Positions 9,330 to 18,156 of a stretch of 64,000 bases of DNA are shown here, in pieces; the stretch's first letter is position 1, and each line of letters opens with the position of its first letter. The position numbers and the translations under genes are program-made. Below the pieces are notes generated by a model. It made no database searches and was not told the DNA's origin. It saw nothing but the letters and a program-made list of their open reading frames with translations. The DNA lies in NCBI GenBank assembly GCA_009846005.1, contig VXYL01000088.1:27504-91503 (forward strand), written 5' to 3'. The stretch comes from Gammaproteobacteria bacterium (GTDB lineage Bacteria; Pseudomonadota; Gammaproteobacteria; Pseudomonadales; Azotimanducaceae).

Positions 9330-10013
9330 GTGCGCATCTGGGACGTTCATCCCGGCTTCTTGAACCGCGAGAGTCTGCTCGGCGAACATCGCGAGTTGCA
9401 CGGCGTGGTCTCGATCATGCTGCAAGCGAAACGGGGCTACTCGAACCATCCCGAGACGAAGCGCTGGCGACAGCGGGGCTGGGCGCTTCGCCAGCGGCAC
9501 CGCCTACTGGCGGCGGAGATGGCGTTTCGCGGCTACCGCGATCGAACGCCCGTGCGACTTCGATCATCGCCCGGCGAGTGGCCCGATACGTTCATCGACA
9601 ACCCTGGTCGGCAGTTCGCGCTGTTGGCCGAGAAGTACCGAGGCAAACAACCCGGACGAATCGCCTTGCCCCGCACGTCTCATGAACTCTGGAGCCACCA
9701 CAAGTACTCGGTGATGGCTCGCAGCCAGGTGGCCTACCGGGAACTCGGCAGGCGTGTCAGCGGCCTGCGGGGTCGGGACCGGTTCGACGAACTCGCCCTG
9801 GAATTGGTGTCCTGGCTTCGACGGCCGCCGAGGCCGGGAGATTTTAGAAACGTCATCGAGCACATGTGGGGCCACCTCCAGTCCGATCCCGGCCAGAGCG
9901 GTAACGACCTTGGTTTGACCGCGTTCGCCCGCATGCAGAACCGCGTGCGGTCGGAGGACGAGGCGTTCCTCATGGCCCAGACGGCGCTCACGGACTTGGC
10001 GGCGTGGCCATGA
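9330..10013 (+). CDS. pyrimidine-dimer glycosylase-like domain fused to DUF1722
   Basis: Protein of 227 residues starting at a GTG. Residues 1-55 resemble the T4 endonuclease V (Pyr_excise) family: MRIWDVHPGFLNRESLLGEHREL puts Glu22 and Arg21 where T4 endonuclease V has catalytic Glu23 and Arg22, followed by RGYSNHPETKRW. From about 115 on it resembles DUF1722 (YbgA C-terminal domain): HELWSHHKYSVMARSQVAYR, ELGRRV and FRNVIEHMWGHLQ. DNA repair of UV lesions is possible from the first half; the DUF1722 role is unknown. The stop overlaps the next start (ATGA). Confidence 0.65.
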   Translation: MRIWDVHPGFLNRESLLGEHRELHGVVSIMLQAKRGYSNHPETKRWRQRGWALRQRHRLLAAEMAFRGYRDRTPVRLRSSPGEWPDTFIDNPGRQFALLAEKYRGKQPGRIALPRTSHELWSHHKYSVMARSQVAYRELGRRVSGLRGRDRFDELALELVSWLRRPPRPGDFRNVIEHMWGHLQSDPGQSGNDLGLTAFARMQNRVRSEDEAFLMAQTALTDLAAWP

Positions 10014-11038
10014 GACGCACCGTTGCGACATGCCTCGTCGGCACGGCGCTGCACGTGTGGCCGGTAGCGGGCCAGGAGCACGTGCGGGTCATTGCGGTGG
10101 CGGAGGTTGAGTCGGGAAGTGCGCTGCTGCCGGGGCCGACCGTGCGAGTCGCCATCGAGTCGGCGCTCGCAGAGATGCCCGCGTTCACGACGTTGAAGAG
10201 GAAGGAACTCGCCGCCGTCCTCGAAGCCTCGGATATCTCTCTCGCCGATATTGGCCGCGGCGATCAAGCATTCCGCGAGGCGAGCGGAGTCGACTATGTG
10301 CTCACCGGTCGGGCGAGGGCCAGCGTTGCCAGCAAGTTGTCTCCCTTGGGAACGCTCTTGCGGGTATTGCGTTCCGGTTCCGAATGTACGGCTGCCGTGC
10401 GGCTTGATGTCGGGATTGTCGCCATCGGGACAGGGGACACCGCGTTCAGCGCGAGAGTGACTCATCGCGAGCCCGTCGAGGTCGTTTATCCGCCCGGTGC
10501 GGATTACAGCGACCCGTGCCAGTACGCGAACCGCAGCCGAAAATGGCGCGCCTTGGAGGCAGCGCTTGACGGCGTGGCGCTGGAGGTCGCCCGCAAGCTG
10601 ACACTGGCGTTGTTCCCGATGAGACTCCTCCGGGTGGCAGACACGGGGGTGACCCTCAACTACGGCGAGTCTTTCCTTTCGGTCGGGGACCAACTGAAGG
10701 TCGTTGCCCCGATCCAGAGCGGTGGCGAATCCGAGAGCGACACCCCCGTCGTTGGCTACCTTGCCGTCTCGGCCGTGGGTTCGCGCACCGCCGTCGCGGA
10801 TGTCATCTACGCACGCCGCCCACTTACCGCAGGCGACGGTGCCGCCGTGCTGGCCAAGGACGAGGGCAAACGGCTGGAGAGACTGTTGGCTGCCATGGCG
10901 AGGACGGCCGCCAAGCAGGAGCGCGCCTGCGAGAACGCCCGCAAGCGGGTGCGCCGGTATTGCCCGCGCGACCCCGACTCGCGCCGTTGTAGGAGTGCCG
11001 AGGCCGCCGTCAAGGCCAACTGCGACAAGGGCCGGTGA
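10010..11038 (+). CDS. CsgG/LpoB-like periplasmic protein
   Basis: 342 residues with an N-terminal signal-like segment (MRRTVATCLVGTALHVWPVAGQ). Residues 25-115 have the CsgG/LpoB-like fold pattern: HVRVIAVAEVES, a paired-helix stretch AIESALAEMPAFTTLKRKEL, then EASGVDYVLTGRARA, where the D-Y-V-L-x-G element is typical. The middle (130-260) appears to be further beta-strand; the C-terminal 50 residues are Lys/Arg- and Cys-rich (ACENARKR, YCPRDPDSRRC, KANCD). Start ATG overlaps the upstream stop. It might be an envelope accessory protein; no curli genes are nearby, so a curli role is not supported. Confidence 0.6.
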   Translation: MRRTVATCLVGTALHVWPVAGQEHVRVIAVAEVESGSALLPGPTVRVAIESALAEMPAFTTLKRKELAAVLEASDISLADIGRGDQAFREASGVDYVLTGRARASVASKLSPLGTLLRVLRSGSECTAAVRLDVGIVAIGTGDTAFSARVTHREPVEVVYPPGADYSDPCQYANRSRKWRALEAALDGVALEVARKLTLALFPMRLLRVADTGVTLNYGESFLSVGDQLKVVAPIQSGGESESDTPVVGYLAVSAVGSRTAVADVIYARRPLTAGDGAAVLAKDEGKRLERLLAAMARTAAKQERACENARKRVRRYCPRDPDSRRCRSAEAAVKANCDKGR

Positions 11039-11045
11039 TGCGGAT

Positions 11046-12236
11046 TCACCGGCGCGGGATACGCTCCGTCAGCTCCTGGTCGGTACCGATGACCGAACGC
11101 GGCCCGGCGGGTCCCAAGAAGCGATGGATCATCAACCGCTCCCACTCCTGTCGTTCGCGTTCGTTGAGCGCGTCGTAGGCCTCGCTCTCGACGAGGGCGC
11201 GGTAGTCCGGCGTCGTGTCCGAATAGGGCACGATGTACGCGGGCGTTAAGTCCGTGAGGATCGCGGCGCGTTTCGCATCGCTACGATTGATGCCGGCGCG
11301 GTGCCACGTCCGGGTGTCGAAGAGGATCATGCTTCCGGCCGGCGCCTCGATCACATCGGCGTCGGGCCCGTTGTAGGGTAGGCCGTTCTCGGCGCGGTAG
11401 CCCGGGCGGTAGGCTGCGGCGGCAACGCCCCAGTCCTCCGGCGGCCCCCGGTCGAGGGCATGGGAGCCGAGCTTGAAAGCCGTCGCACCGCGGTGCTTGG
11501 TGAACTCGGATACGCAGATGATCCGCTGCACGCCCATTACGGTGTCGCCGCTTGGCGTCGGCACTTTGCCGTCGGCGTTGATTCCCCAATGATAGGGATA
11601 GTCTGAGTGCCAGCCCTGCACGGTGCGTTGGCCGTCGTCAGGCGTCATCACGCCGATGCCGGGCGCGTGGGCTAAGCGGATGTCGTCGGTTTGCATGTAT
11701 TGCCGCGCCAGCCACACCGAGATCGGCTCCACGGCCGTCTTGGCCAACGCGCTGCCTTGACTGATCTGGCGTCGGGAACGGTCGGGCGTCCGCTGCGAGT
11801 AGGCGTCGGTGCAGGCGATGCGTTGCAGGGAGTCGGTGATGTCCGGCGGCAGGATCGCCGCGAGGCATGTCCAACCGTGGGCTTTGAGGTGTGCCAGGTA
11901 GGCCGTCGGCAACTGCTCGGGCCCTCGCACAATGGAGAACTCGGCGGCAGTGGAACCGGGATGGCCGTTCGCATCCAACGGCGTTCCACCGCGCGTTAGC
12001 GTGAAACGGCCTTCGTCCGCTGCCGCGCACTCCATTGCCACCGACGACCCTTCGTGTTCGAGGCGCGTGCCCCGCAGACGCCACATCAGGTCGTCCGAGA
12101 TGGTTTCCGTGACATGGATTGCACCGTCCTCGTCGGCACCGAGAAAGCGGCCATCGGGTGCGACGACCATGAAGTAGTGGGCGGCCGGTTGCGCAAAGCG
12201 AACGGCACGCTCGTCGAATGTATCCCCGCCCTTCAT
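11046..12236 (-). CDS. phytanoyl-CoA dioxygenase family protein with N-terminal extension
   Basis: Fe(II)/2-oxoglutarate dioxygenase of the PhyH superfamily, 396 residues. The facial triad is visible: His210-x-Asp212 in GWHSDYPYHWG and distal His312 in DTRTWHRAGINRSDAKR, with an Arg a few residues on for 2-oxoglutarate. The first ~110 residues are an extra domain without recognised motif (VAPDGRFLGADEDGAIHVTE), making it longer than the ~280-300 residues of the simpler PhyH genes at 29106 and 30065. Substrate unknown. Converges with the CsgG-like gene, 7 bp apart. Confidence 0.85.
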   Translation of the reverse strand: MKGGDTFDERAVRFAQPAAHYFMVVAPDGRFLGADEDGAIHVTETISDDLMWRLRGTRLEHEGSSVAMECAAADEGRFTLTRGGTPLDANGHPGSTAAEFSIVRGPEQLPTAYLAHLKAHGWTCLAAILPPDITDSLQRIACTDAYSQRTPDRSRRQISQGSALAKTAVEPISVWLARQYMQTDDIRLAHAPGIGVMTPDDGQRTVQGWHSDYPYHWGINADGKVPTPSGDTVMGVQRIICVSEFTKHRGATAFKLGSHALDRGPPEDWGVAAAAYRPGYRAENGLPYNGPDADVIEAPAGSMILFDTRTWHRAGINRSDAKRAAILTDLTPAYIVPYSDTTPDYRALVESEAYDALNERERQEWERLMIHRFLGPAGPRSVIGTDQELTERIPRR

Positions 12237-12321
12237 CGCAGCAAGATCATACCCAAGTCGGCGTAGACTCCGAGGGACGTGGCTCGGCTAGCCATTGATC
12301 CGACGGCGAGGGGATTGACCC

Positions 12322-13083
12322 ATGATCACAGGAATGCCGCGCATTGCCATCGCGACACACGACTTCGACGCGTGCGTCGACAGGCTCCGGACCGAGTTCG
12401 GCATGCCCGTAGTCGACATGTCACCCGGCAGCGTCGAGAGCCTCGGTGCCAGGCTCGCAATGTGTGTGCCGGAGGGCGGCAGCAACATCGAACTGATGTC
12501 GCCCGCCAATCCCAAAGCGCCCTTGTCGCAGAGTCTGTGGCGCTTCCTAGAGCGGCGCGGCGAGGGTCTATTTGCGCTGATGCTGGAAGCCCCCGACCCC
12601 GACGAGGAAGCAAAGGTTTTCGCCGACCGCGGTTTGAACGTGCTTCCCCTCATGGCCGGTGCCAGCGGTCGAGACGTGCATCCTAATTCGACGCACGGCG
12701 TTCTGATCCGCGTCTACCCGGTGAACTCGTTCTCCGGGGTGACGGCACCGAGCACGAGCGGTCTTTCCGGGATCATGCGAGTGGCCGTCGCGGTCCGCGA
12801 CCTGGGCCACGCACGCAGGGTCTACCAAGCCGGATTCGGGCTTGCATGCGATCCAGAGCGCGAAGACGCCGTGCGCGGCGTTCGCGCGTTCATCTGCAGA
12901 CCCCCGACTGGTGGCGTCATCGAATTCGTGACCCCGATTGACGCGGCTCGTTCCTTTGCCTGCGAGGTTGCGAGCTTTCTCGATGACCGCGAGGGGCTCT
13001 ACGCGCTTGTATTGCACGCAACCGAGGATCGGGATCCCACGACTGTGTGCGGCGCTCGCATCTTCTTCGAGCGGACTTCCTAG
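12322..13083 (+). CDS. VOC (glyoxalase/bleomycin resistance) family protein
   Basis: 253 residues with two vicinal-oxygen-chelate modules. The first (about 4-135) begins MPRIAIATHDFDACVDRLRTEF and has the NIELMSP strand; the second (about 148-250) begins IMRVAVAVRDLGHARRVYQ and ends in VIEFVTP and GLYALVLH. Each has the beta-alpha-beta pattern of the fold, with Glu residues (IELMSP, IEFVTP) in the usual metal-ligand place. Lyase, isomerase or dioxygenase activity cannot be separated from sequence. Divergent from the PhyH gene at 11046-12236 with an 85-bp gap. Confidence 0.75.
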   Translation: MITGMPRIAIATHDFDACVDRLRTEFGMPVVDMSPGSVESLGARLAMCVPEGGSNIELMSPANPKAPLSQSLWRFLERRGEGLFALMLEAPDPDEEAKVFADRGLNVLPLMAGASGRDVHPNSTHGVLIRVYPVNSFSGVTAPSTSGLSGIMRVAVAVRDLGHARRVYQAGFGLACDPEREDAVRGVRAFICRPPTGGVIEFVTPIDAARSFACEVASFLDDREGLYALVLHATEDRDPTTVCGARIFFERTS

Positions 13084-13186
13084 CCGTCAACGTTATGCCG
13101 GGTTCGCCGGGAGAGCCATCCCCTCTGCATTGCGCCTCGCCGAGGCGTGACATAATGCCGGGCAATCCCCGCAACGGAATGGCTAC

Positions 13187-14464
13187 ATGCGACGACGCTT
13201 CTTTGCCCTGACGATCATGGCGCTCTGCGGGACGATGATGGCCCAGGCCGACGTGTTGACCGTTTCCCGGTCGGAATACTTGGAAAAGCTGCACGGCTTC
13301 TGGCTGGGCCAATGCATCGCCAATTGGACGGGCATCCTCACGGAAATGGACAAGATCGGTGGCGAAGGCGACCGGGGCGTTTTCTACACGCGCGAGGATT
13401 GGGGAACGACGGTTGAATCGAAGCGTTGGAGTGGCAGGACCTGGGAAAAGACAATTGACTGGGTTCGCCAGGGGCCCGATGAAATCTGGGGCGCCGATGA
13501 CGATACGGACATCGAGTATATGTACCAGTACCTGCTCACGAACAACGCCGCGACCCGGTTGACTCCCGAGCAGATCCGAGACGGATGGACTACGCACATA
13601 TACGACGAGAAGAAGGCTCCAAAGGGCGAGAACTTCCTGTGGGTTTCCAACCAGCGTGCGCACGATTTGATGCTCGCCGGCATGGTCCCGCCGGCAACGA
13701 GCGATCCGGCCAACAACCAGCACTACGAGATGATCGACGCGCAGCTGACGACGGAGATCTTCGGCCTGTATGCCCCGGGTCGACCGGACATCGCGCTTGA
13801 GATCGCGCACCTGCCGATCCGGACGACCGCCAGCGCCGAGGCGGCTCTGGCGTCGGAGTTCTACGTGATCATGCACGCGCTTGCCGCCGCCGCAGACCCG
13901 GCCGCCCCGAGAAAGGCGCAGGTCCACGCGTTGGCCGCGCACGCGAGATCCCATCTACCCGATGAATCGACCACAGCGAAGATGTACGACTTCGTCAAAG
14001 GCCGCTATGAAGCGGGCGTGCCTTGGGAGGAGGCTCGGGACGATGTCTACAGGCGCTACCAGGTGGAACAGAAAGACGGCTACGACAAGGCGCCGCGCAA
14101 TCCCATCGCGTCGGGGATCAATTTCGCCGCCAGCATGGTCAGCCTATTCTTCGGCGAGGGCGACTATCAGGAAACCGTCAAGATCGCCGTGCTTGCCGGA
14201 TGGGATTCCGACAACCCGGCGGCAACCTGGGGCGGCTTGCTGGGATTCATGATTGGCAAGCAGGGCGTCGAAGCGGCGTTCGGCCAGGAGTTTTCGGATC
14301 GCTACCACATTCATCGAACCCGGACGGGATTCCCGGTGCCGGATGGCATCGACAACTTCCCGGACATGGCTGCTGCAGGCGCGGAAATCGTCGATCGCGT
14401 CGTTGTGGACGAGATCAAGGGCGAGGTCAAAGGCGATCAGTGGCTGATACCGTTGGTCCCGTAG
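13187..14464 (+). CDS. secreted ADP-ribosylglycohydrolase family protein
   Basis: 425 residues with a clear signal peptide (MRRRFFALTIMALCGTMMAQA). The ADP-ribosylglycohydrolase fold shows in HGFWLGQCIANWTG at the start of the mature protein, the Asp-rich metal site WGADDDTDIEYMYQYLL near 105 and the second metal motif GWDSDNPAATWGGLLGFMIG near 345, both with the paired Asp residues that bind two divalent ions. Export is unusual for true ADP-ribosyl hydrolases and fits a hydrolase of external ribosides or related N-glycosides. It lies directly upstream of a CUT2 sugar importer, so the released sugar may be what is taken up. The TAG stop (14462-14464) is inside a palindromic repeat. Confidence 0.85.
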   Translation: MRRRFFALTIMALCGTMMAQADVLTVSRSEYLEKLHGFWLGQCIANWTGILTEMDKIGGEGDRGVFYTREDWGTTVESKRWSGRTWEKTIDWVRQGPDEIWGADDDTDIEYMYQYLLTNNAATRLTPEQIRDGWTTHIYDEKKAPKGENFLWVSNQRAHDLMLAGMVPPATSDPANNQHYEMIDAQLTTEIFGLYAPGRPDIALEIAHLPIRTTASAEAALASEFYVIMHALAAAADPAAPRKAQVHALAAHARSHLPDESTTAKMYDFVKGRYEAGVPWEEARDDVYRRYQVEQKDGYDKAPRNPIASGINFAASMVSLFFGEGDYQETVKIAVLAGWDSDNPAATWGGLLGFMIGKQGVEAAFGQEFSDRYHIHRTRTGFPVPDGIDNFPDMAAAGAEIVDRVVVDEIKGEVKGDQWLIPLVP

Positions 14465-14545
14465 GGGCGACCCTTGTGGTCGCCCGCTCTCGACCCTTGT
14501 GGTCGCCCGCTCTCGACCCTTGCGGTCGCCCGCAAAGGGCACCTT
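14461..14545. repeat. palindromic repeat array, three 23-bp units
   Basis: Starts at the stop codon of the preceding gene with GTAGGGGCGACC and continues as near-identical units CGACCCTTGTGGTCGCCCG plus CTCT at 14468-14490, 14491-14513 and 14514-14533. Each unit has self-complementary arms (GGGCGACC against GGTCGCCC), so it can fold as a hairpin in RNA. Related copies lie at 18093, 30942, 32954, 33094, 41636, 44421 and 59385. It separates the ADP-ribosylglycohydrolase gene from the binding-protein gene. Confidence 0.85.
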
Positions 14546-14571
14546 TGGGTTAACTGTCTAGGAGGGATCAA

Positions 14572-15579
14572 GTGAGAAGGACGCCTGCACGAGGCTACGC
14601 CAAGAAATCCGCCTTGGTCGCGCTAGCGACATCCCTGCTTGCCGTCGTCGGCTGTAGTCCGGAGGAGGGTGACGAGGGACGTACCGACGAGGCGAAACCC
14701 AAGGTTGCGCTCATCATGAAATCGCTAGCCAACGAATTCTTCGTGACCATGGCGGCAGCCGCCGAAGATCATCAAGAGCAACACCAAGCCGAATACGAAC
14801 TCATCGTAAACGGCATCAAGAACGAGAGCGACTTGGCGCAGCAGGTCGCGCTGGTGGATCAGATGATCGGCGTGGGCGTCGATGCGATCGTGATCGCTCC
14901 CGCGGACTCGAAGGCCTTGGTCCCGGCGCTTGCACGCGCTCAGAAGGGCGGGATTCACGTCGTGAATATCGACAACCGGCTCGATTCCGATGTGCTGGCC
15001 GAGTACGACCTGGTGATTCCGTTCATCGGTCCAGACAACCGCAAGGGCGCCAGGGAGGCCGCCGCGTTCGCCCTGGGGCAACTCCCCGAAGGCGCGAACG
15101 TTGTCATCCTCGAAGGTGTCACCACCGCGCAGAACGCAATCGAGCGGCGCATGGGGTTTGAAGACGCGGTCACGGCCAGTGGGGCCAACCTCGTTACGAA
15201 GCAAAGCGCGGCATGGGACCAGACCAAGGCGGCCGAGGTGACCGCGGCGATTCTCGTTCGTCACCCGGAGACGCAGTTGATTCTCGCGGCCAACGACAAC
15301 ATGGCCTTGGGCGCCGCATCCGCGGTGTCCTTTGCCGACTTGGACCACGACGTCGCGATCGTCGGCTTCGACAATATCTCGGCGGTTCACCCACTGCTGA
15401 AGGACGGTCGGATCCTGGCCACTGTCGAGCAGTACGGCGACCAGTTTGCCGTCAACGGCATCGAGTTGGCTCTCGACATGATTGAGGGTACGTCGGAACT
15501 CGTGGACCGCGAGACCCCGCTTGTTGTCATTTCGCGCCCTGACCTCGAGGATCAGAACGAACAGTCGACTACGCAGTGA
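14572..15579 (+). CDS. CUT2 sugar ABC transporter, substrate-binding lipoprotein
   Basis: Periplasmic binding protein of the ribose/galactose/inositol (RbsB-like) group, 335 residues from a GTG preceded by AGGAGGG. The lipobox LAVVGC gives lipidated Cys28. Features of the family: KVALIMKSLANEFFVTMA at the mature N-terminus, DQMIGVGVDAIVIAPADS, HVVNIDNRL, GANVVILEG, ILAANDNMALGA and VGFDNI. First gene of a binding protein - ATPase - permease operon. The ligand is a pentose, hexose or cyclitol; inositol is attractive because an inositol oxygenase gene is adjacent, ribose because of the hydrolase upstream. Confidence 0.9.
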   Translation: MRRTPARGYAKKSALVALATSLLAVVGCSPEEGDEGRTDEAKPKVALIMKSLANEFFVTMAAAAEDHQEQHQAEYELIVNGIKNESDLAQQVALVDQMIGVGVDAIVIAPADSKALVPALARAQKGGIHVVNIDNRLDSDVLAEYDLVIPFIGPDNRKGAREAAAFALGQLPEGANVVILEGVTTAQNAIERRMGFEDAVTASGANLVTKQSAAWDQTKAAEVTAAILVRHPETQLILAANDNMALGAASAVSFADLDHDVAIVGFDNISAVHPLLKDGRILATVEQYGDQFAVNGIELALDMIEGTSELVDRETPLVVISRPDLEDQNEQSTTQ

Positions 15580-15586
15580 TGGACCG

Positions 15587-17128
15587 TTGTCCTTCCCAAC
15601 CTTGAGGATTGTCGCCAAGGGAATCTGCAAGTCGTTTGCCGCTCCCGTGCTGCGGGATGTCGACTTGGAGATTCCTCCGGGCTGCATCCACGGATTGGTT
15701 GGCGAGAACGGGGCTGGAAAAACGACGTTCGCGAAGATCATTGTCGGTCTCGAAGATGCGGACGCCGGATCGCTGCTTCTCGACGGCCAGCCCTACCGGC
15801 CCGCCAACACGGCCGACTCGCTTGGCGCGGGCGTTGCCATTTGTGCGCAGGAACTGAGTCTCGTCGACGATTTGTCCATCGCCGAGAACATCCTGCTGCA
15901 CATATCGACTTCGTCCTGGGCACGGGTCAGGCGTAAATCCGCACACGAGAAGACCTCGACGCTGCTCGACCTAGTCGGGCTCGAGAGTGCGAATCCCCGC
16001 TCCCGCGTCGGTAAGTTGAGCCTTGCCGAGAAACAGCTTGTCGAGATCGCGAAGACGCTGGCAACCGATGCGAAGGTCCTGGTGCTGGACGAACCGACCT
16101 CCGCCTTGACCGCCCCGCAAGCGGAAAGACTCCATGGCATCCTGCGTGACAAGGCCAGCGACGGCGTTAGCGTGATCTACATCTCCCACCGCTTGGGAGA
16201 TGTCTTGAGCGTCTGCGACCGCGTGTCGGTGCTGCGCGACGGCAAGGTCAGACTAACCGAGGAGTGCGGCGCACTGTCCGAGAAGGCCCTGATCCGGGAG
16301 ATGGCTGGCGCGGATGCGGACTTCGACGCGCTGCCGCGACCGACCGAGAGTTCCGCGCCGCCACACCTTTCCGTCCGGGGCCTGCGAACGTCGAGGCTCC
16401 CGCACCCCATCAGCTTCAACTGCCAACGCGGCGAAATACTGGGAATCGCCGGGCTCGCCGGATCGGGTCGAACGGAACTCTTAGGCGCGGTCTTCGGACT
16501 GGACAAGCGGCTTTCCGGGTCCGTCAAGATCCACGAGGACGGCCGGATTACTGAAGTGCGAAATCCCCGCCAAGCCATCAAGTGCGGGATCGGCCTGGTC
16601 GCCGAAGACCGCTCCAAGGACGGCGTTTTCCGGGATCAAACGCTTGCGTTCAATGTGACCATCGCGGGACTCGGGGGGATCTCGGATCGAACCGGAAGAT
16701 TGATTCGTTCGAAGGAAGCTAGCACGGTGGGGAAGTTGATCGACGCGCTGCGGGTCCGGAGCAACGGCGTCCATCAGAAAATGCGCGAACTCAGCGGCGG
16801 GAACCAGCAGAAGTCGATGTTGGCCCGATGGCTGCACTGCGGGTCGGGACTGTTGCTGCTCGATGAGCCCACCCGGGGTGTCGACGTAGCTGCCAAACTC
16901 GCGATCCACGAGGAGCTTGTCCGACTGCGCGATACAGGGATCACGATCATCGCCGTGTCCAGCGAATTGGAGGAGTTGCAGAGTCTTTGCGACAGAATCC
17001 TCGTCCTGTCGAATCGGAAACTCGTCGCCGAGTTGCTCCGGAGCAATTGGAGCCAGCAGGAAATCCTCGCGGCGGCTTTCAGCGAATATGCTCGCGAAGA
17101 CGAGCCCGCGTCCGTCGCCGTGCCCTGA
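15587..17128 (+). CDS. CUT2 sugar ABC transporter, double ATPase
   Basis: RbsA/IatA-type protein with two nucleotide-binding domains in one chain. Domain 1 has Walker A GENGAGKTT, a signature LSLAEKQLVEIAK (degenerate LSGGQ) and Walker B VLVLDEPTSAL; domain 2 has the degenerate Walker A GLAGSGRTE usual for this group, signature LSGGNQQK and LLLLDEPTRGVDV. No ATG/GTG exists between the upstream stop and the conserved TLRIVAKGICKSF, so the start is probably TTG at 15587 (8 nt after the stop of the binding-protein gene) or TTG at 15602; the first gives 513 residues. The longer frame from 15482 lies inside the upstream gene. Confidence 0.88.
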   Translation: MSFPTLRIVAKGICKSFAAPVLRDVDLEIPPGCIHGLVGENGAGKTTFAKIIVGLEDADAGSLLLDGQPYRPANTADSLGAGVAICAQELSLVDDLSIAENILLHISTSSWARVRRKSAHEKTSTLLDLVGLESANPRSRVGKLSLAEKQLVEIAKTLATDAKVLVLDEPTSALTAPQAERLHGILRDKASDGVSVIYISHRLGDVLSVCDRVSVLRDGKVRLTEECGALSEKALIREMAGADADFDALPRPTESSAPPHLSVRGLRTSRLPHPISFNCQRGEILGIAGLAGSGRTELLGAVFGLDKRLSGSVKIHEDGRITEVRNPRQAIKCGIGLVAEDRSKDGVFRDQTLAFNVTIAGLGGISDRTGRLIRSKEASTVGKLIDALRVRSNGVHQKMRELSGGNQQKSMLARWLHCGSGLLLLDEPTRGVDVAAKLAIHEELVRLRDTGITIIAVSSELEELQSLCDRILVLSNRKLVAELLRSNWSQQEILAAAFSEYAREDEPASVAVP

Positions 17129-18097
17129 ATGACCCTCGAACGGAGGCATCTCGCGACCGAAACGGGCAACCGGGCATTCCGAATTCTCGAAGAAAATCTT
17201 ATCTTCGTCTCGTTGTTGGCGATCGTGGCTTTCTTTGGCGTGATCTCCGAGAGCTTTCTCTCGCTGACGACGCTCTCGACGCTATTCAACCAATTGCCGG
17301 CGCTCACCGTCGTATCGATCGGCATGACGCTCGTTCTGATCAGTGGCGGAATCGACCTATCGGTCGGGTCCGTCGTTGCGTTAAGCGCTGGCGTAATTGG
17401 AGTGGGAATCTCACTTTTTGGACTGCCGCTTCCGTTGGCCGCCTGTCTCGGCATTCTGGCGGGCGCATTGGCTGGCCTCGCGAACGGCGGCCTTGGCGCC
17501 TACCTGCGCCTGCCGATTTTTATCGTCACGTTGGGGATGCTGGAGGTGGCGAGGGGCCTTGCGTATCTCGTCACCGATTCCCAGACGGTCTACATCGGCG
17601 CAAAGATCCAGGCCTTTGCGATCCCTTGGGGAGGGAGTGGCGTTTCGGCGTCAATCCTGGTGGCGTTGACGCTGGTCGTGGCATTCGAGTTCCTGCTGCG
17701 ATCGACGATCTTCGGACGCCAGATCGTCGCCGTCGGCAGCAACGAAAGCGCGGCCGAAACGTCCGGGATCGATCCGAGACGAATCCGATGCACGGTGTTG
17801 GTCATCTCGGGCCTGCTCGCGGGACTCGGCGGTCTGATGAACGCCGCCTACCTGGGGTCCGCGGACCCGAACGCGGGCATCGGCCTGGAGCTTTCCGCAA
17901 TCGCGGCGGCAGTGATCGGCGGCACCAGCCTCATGGGCGGACGAGGGTCGGTCATCGGCGCCTTCGTCGGCGTGCTGATCGTGTCAGTACTCCAGATCGG
18001 CCTCGCGCAGATCGGAATCACGGAACCGACGAAGCGCGTCATCACGGGTGCCGTGATCATCCTAGCGGTCATCCTTGACCGCTGGCGTGCCCCGTAG
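17129..18097 (+). CDS. CUT2 sugar ABC transporter, permease
   Basis: RbsC/IatP-like inner-membrane permease, 322 residues and about ten hydrophobic segments. Family signatures: LVLISGGIDLSVGSVVALSA near 70-90 (GGIDLSVGS is diagnostic), FIVTLGMLEVARGLAYLV, GSNESAAETSGID with the EAA-like loop, and AVIGGTSLMGGRGSVIGAF. The ATG follows the ATPase stop without a gap, so the three genes form one operon. The TAG stop (18095-18097) is the first part of a palindromic repeat. Confidence 0.92.
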   Translation: MTLERRHLATETGNRAFRILEENLIFVSLLAIVAFFGVISESFLSLTTLSTLFNQLPALTVVSIGMTLVLISGGIDLSVGSVVALSAGVIGVGISLFGLPLPLAACLGILAGALAGLANGGLGAYLRLPIFIVTLGMLEVARGLAYLVTDSQTVYIGAKIQAFAIPWGGSGVSASILVALTLVVAFEFLLRSTIFGRQIVAVGSNESAAETSGIDPRRIRCTVLVISGLLAGLGGLMNAAYLGSADPNAGIGLELSAIAAAVIGGTSLMGGRGSVIGAFVGVLIVSVLQIGLAQIGITEPTKRVITGAVIILAVILDRWRAP

Positions 18098-18151
18098 GGG
18101 ACGGGCTTGTCCCGTCCCGAAGCGCCCAGGGCGCGATACGAGTCGCCCCTA
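18093..18151. repeat. palindromic repeat, two different units back to back
   Basis: GTAGGGGACGGGCTTGTCCC (a hairpin-forming inverted repeat) from 18094 onward is followed by an inverted copy of the other unit (GCGCCCAGGGCGCGA, then CGCCCCTA) ending near 18151. It fills nearly all the space between the convergent permease and inositol oxygenase genes and contains the permease's stop codon, so it could act as a two-sided terminator. Confidence 0.8.
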
Positions 18152-18156
18152 GCGAG

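Noticed and set aside
14461..14545. Three regularly repeated units, considered as a CRISPR array
   Set aside because: The units are adjacent with no variable spacers, palindromic, and found scattered at many gene ends; no cas genes are in the window.
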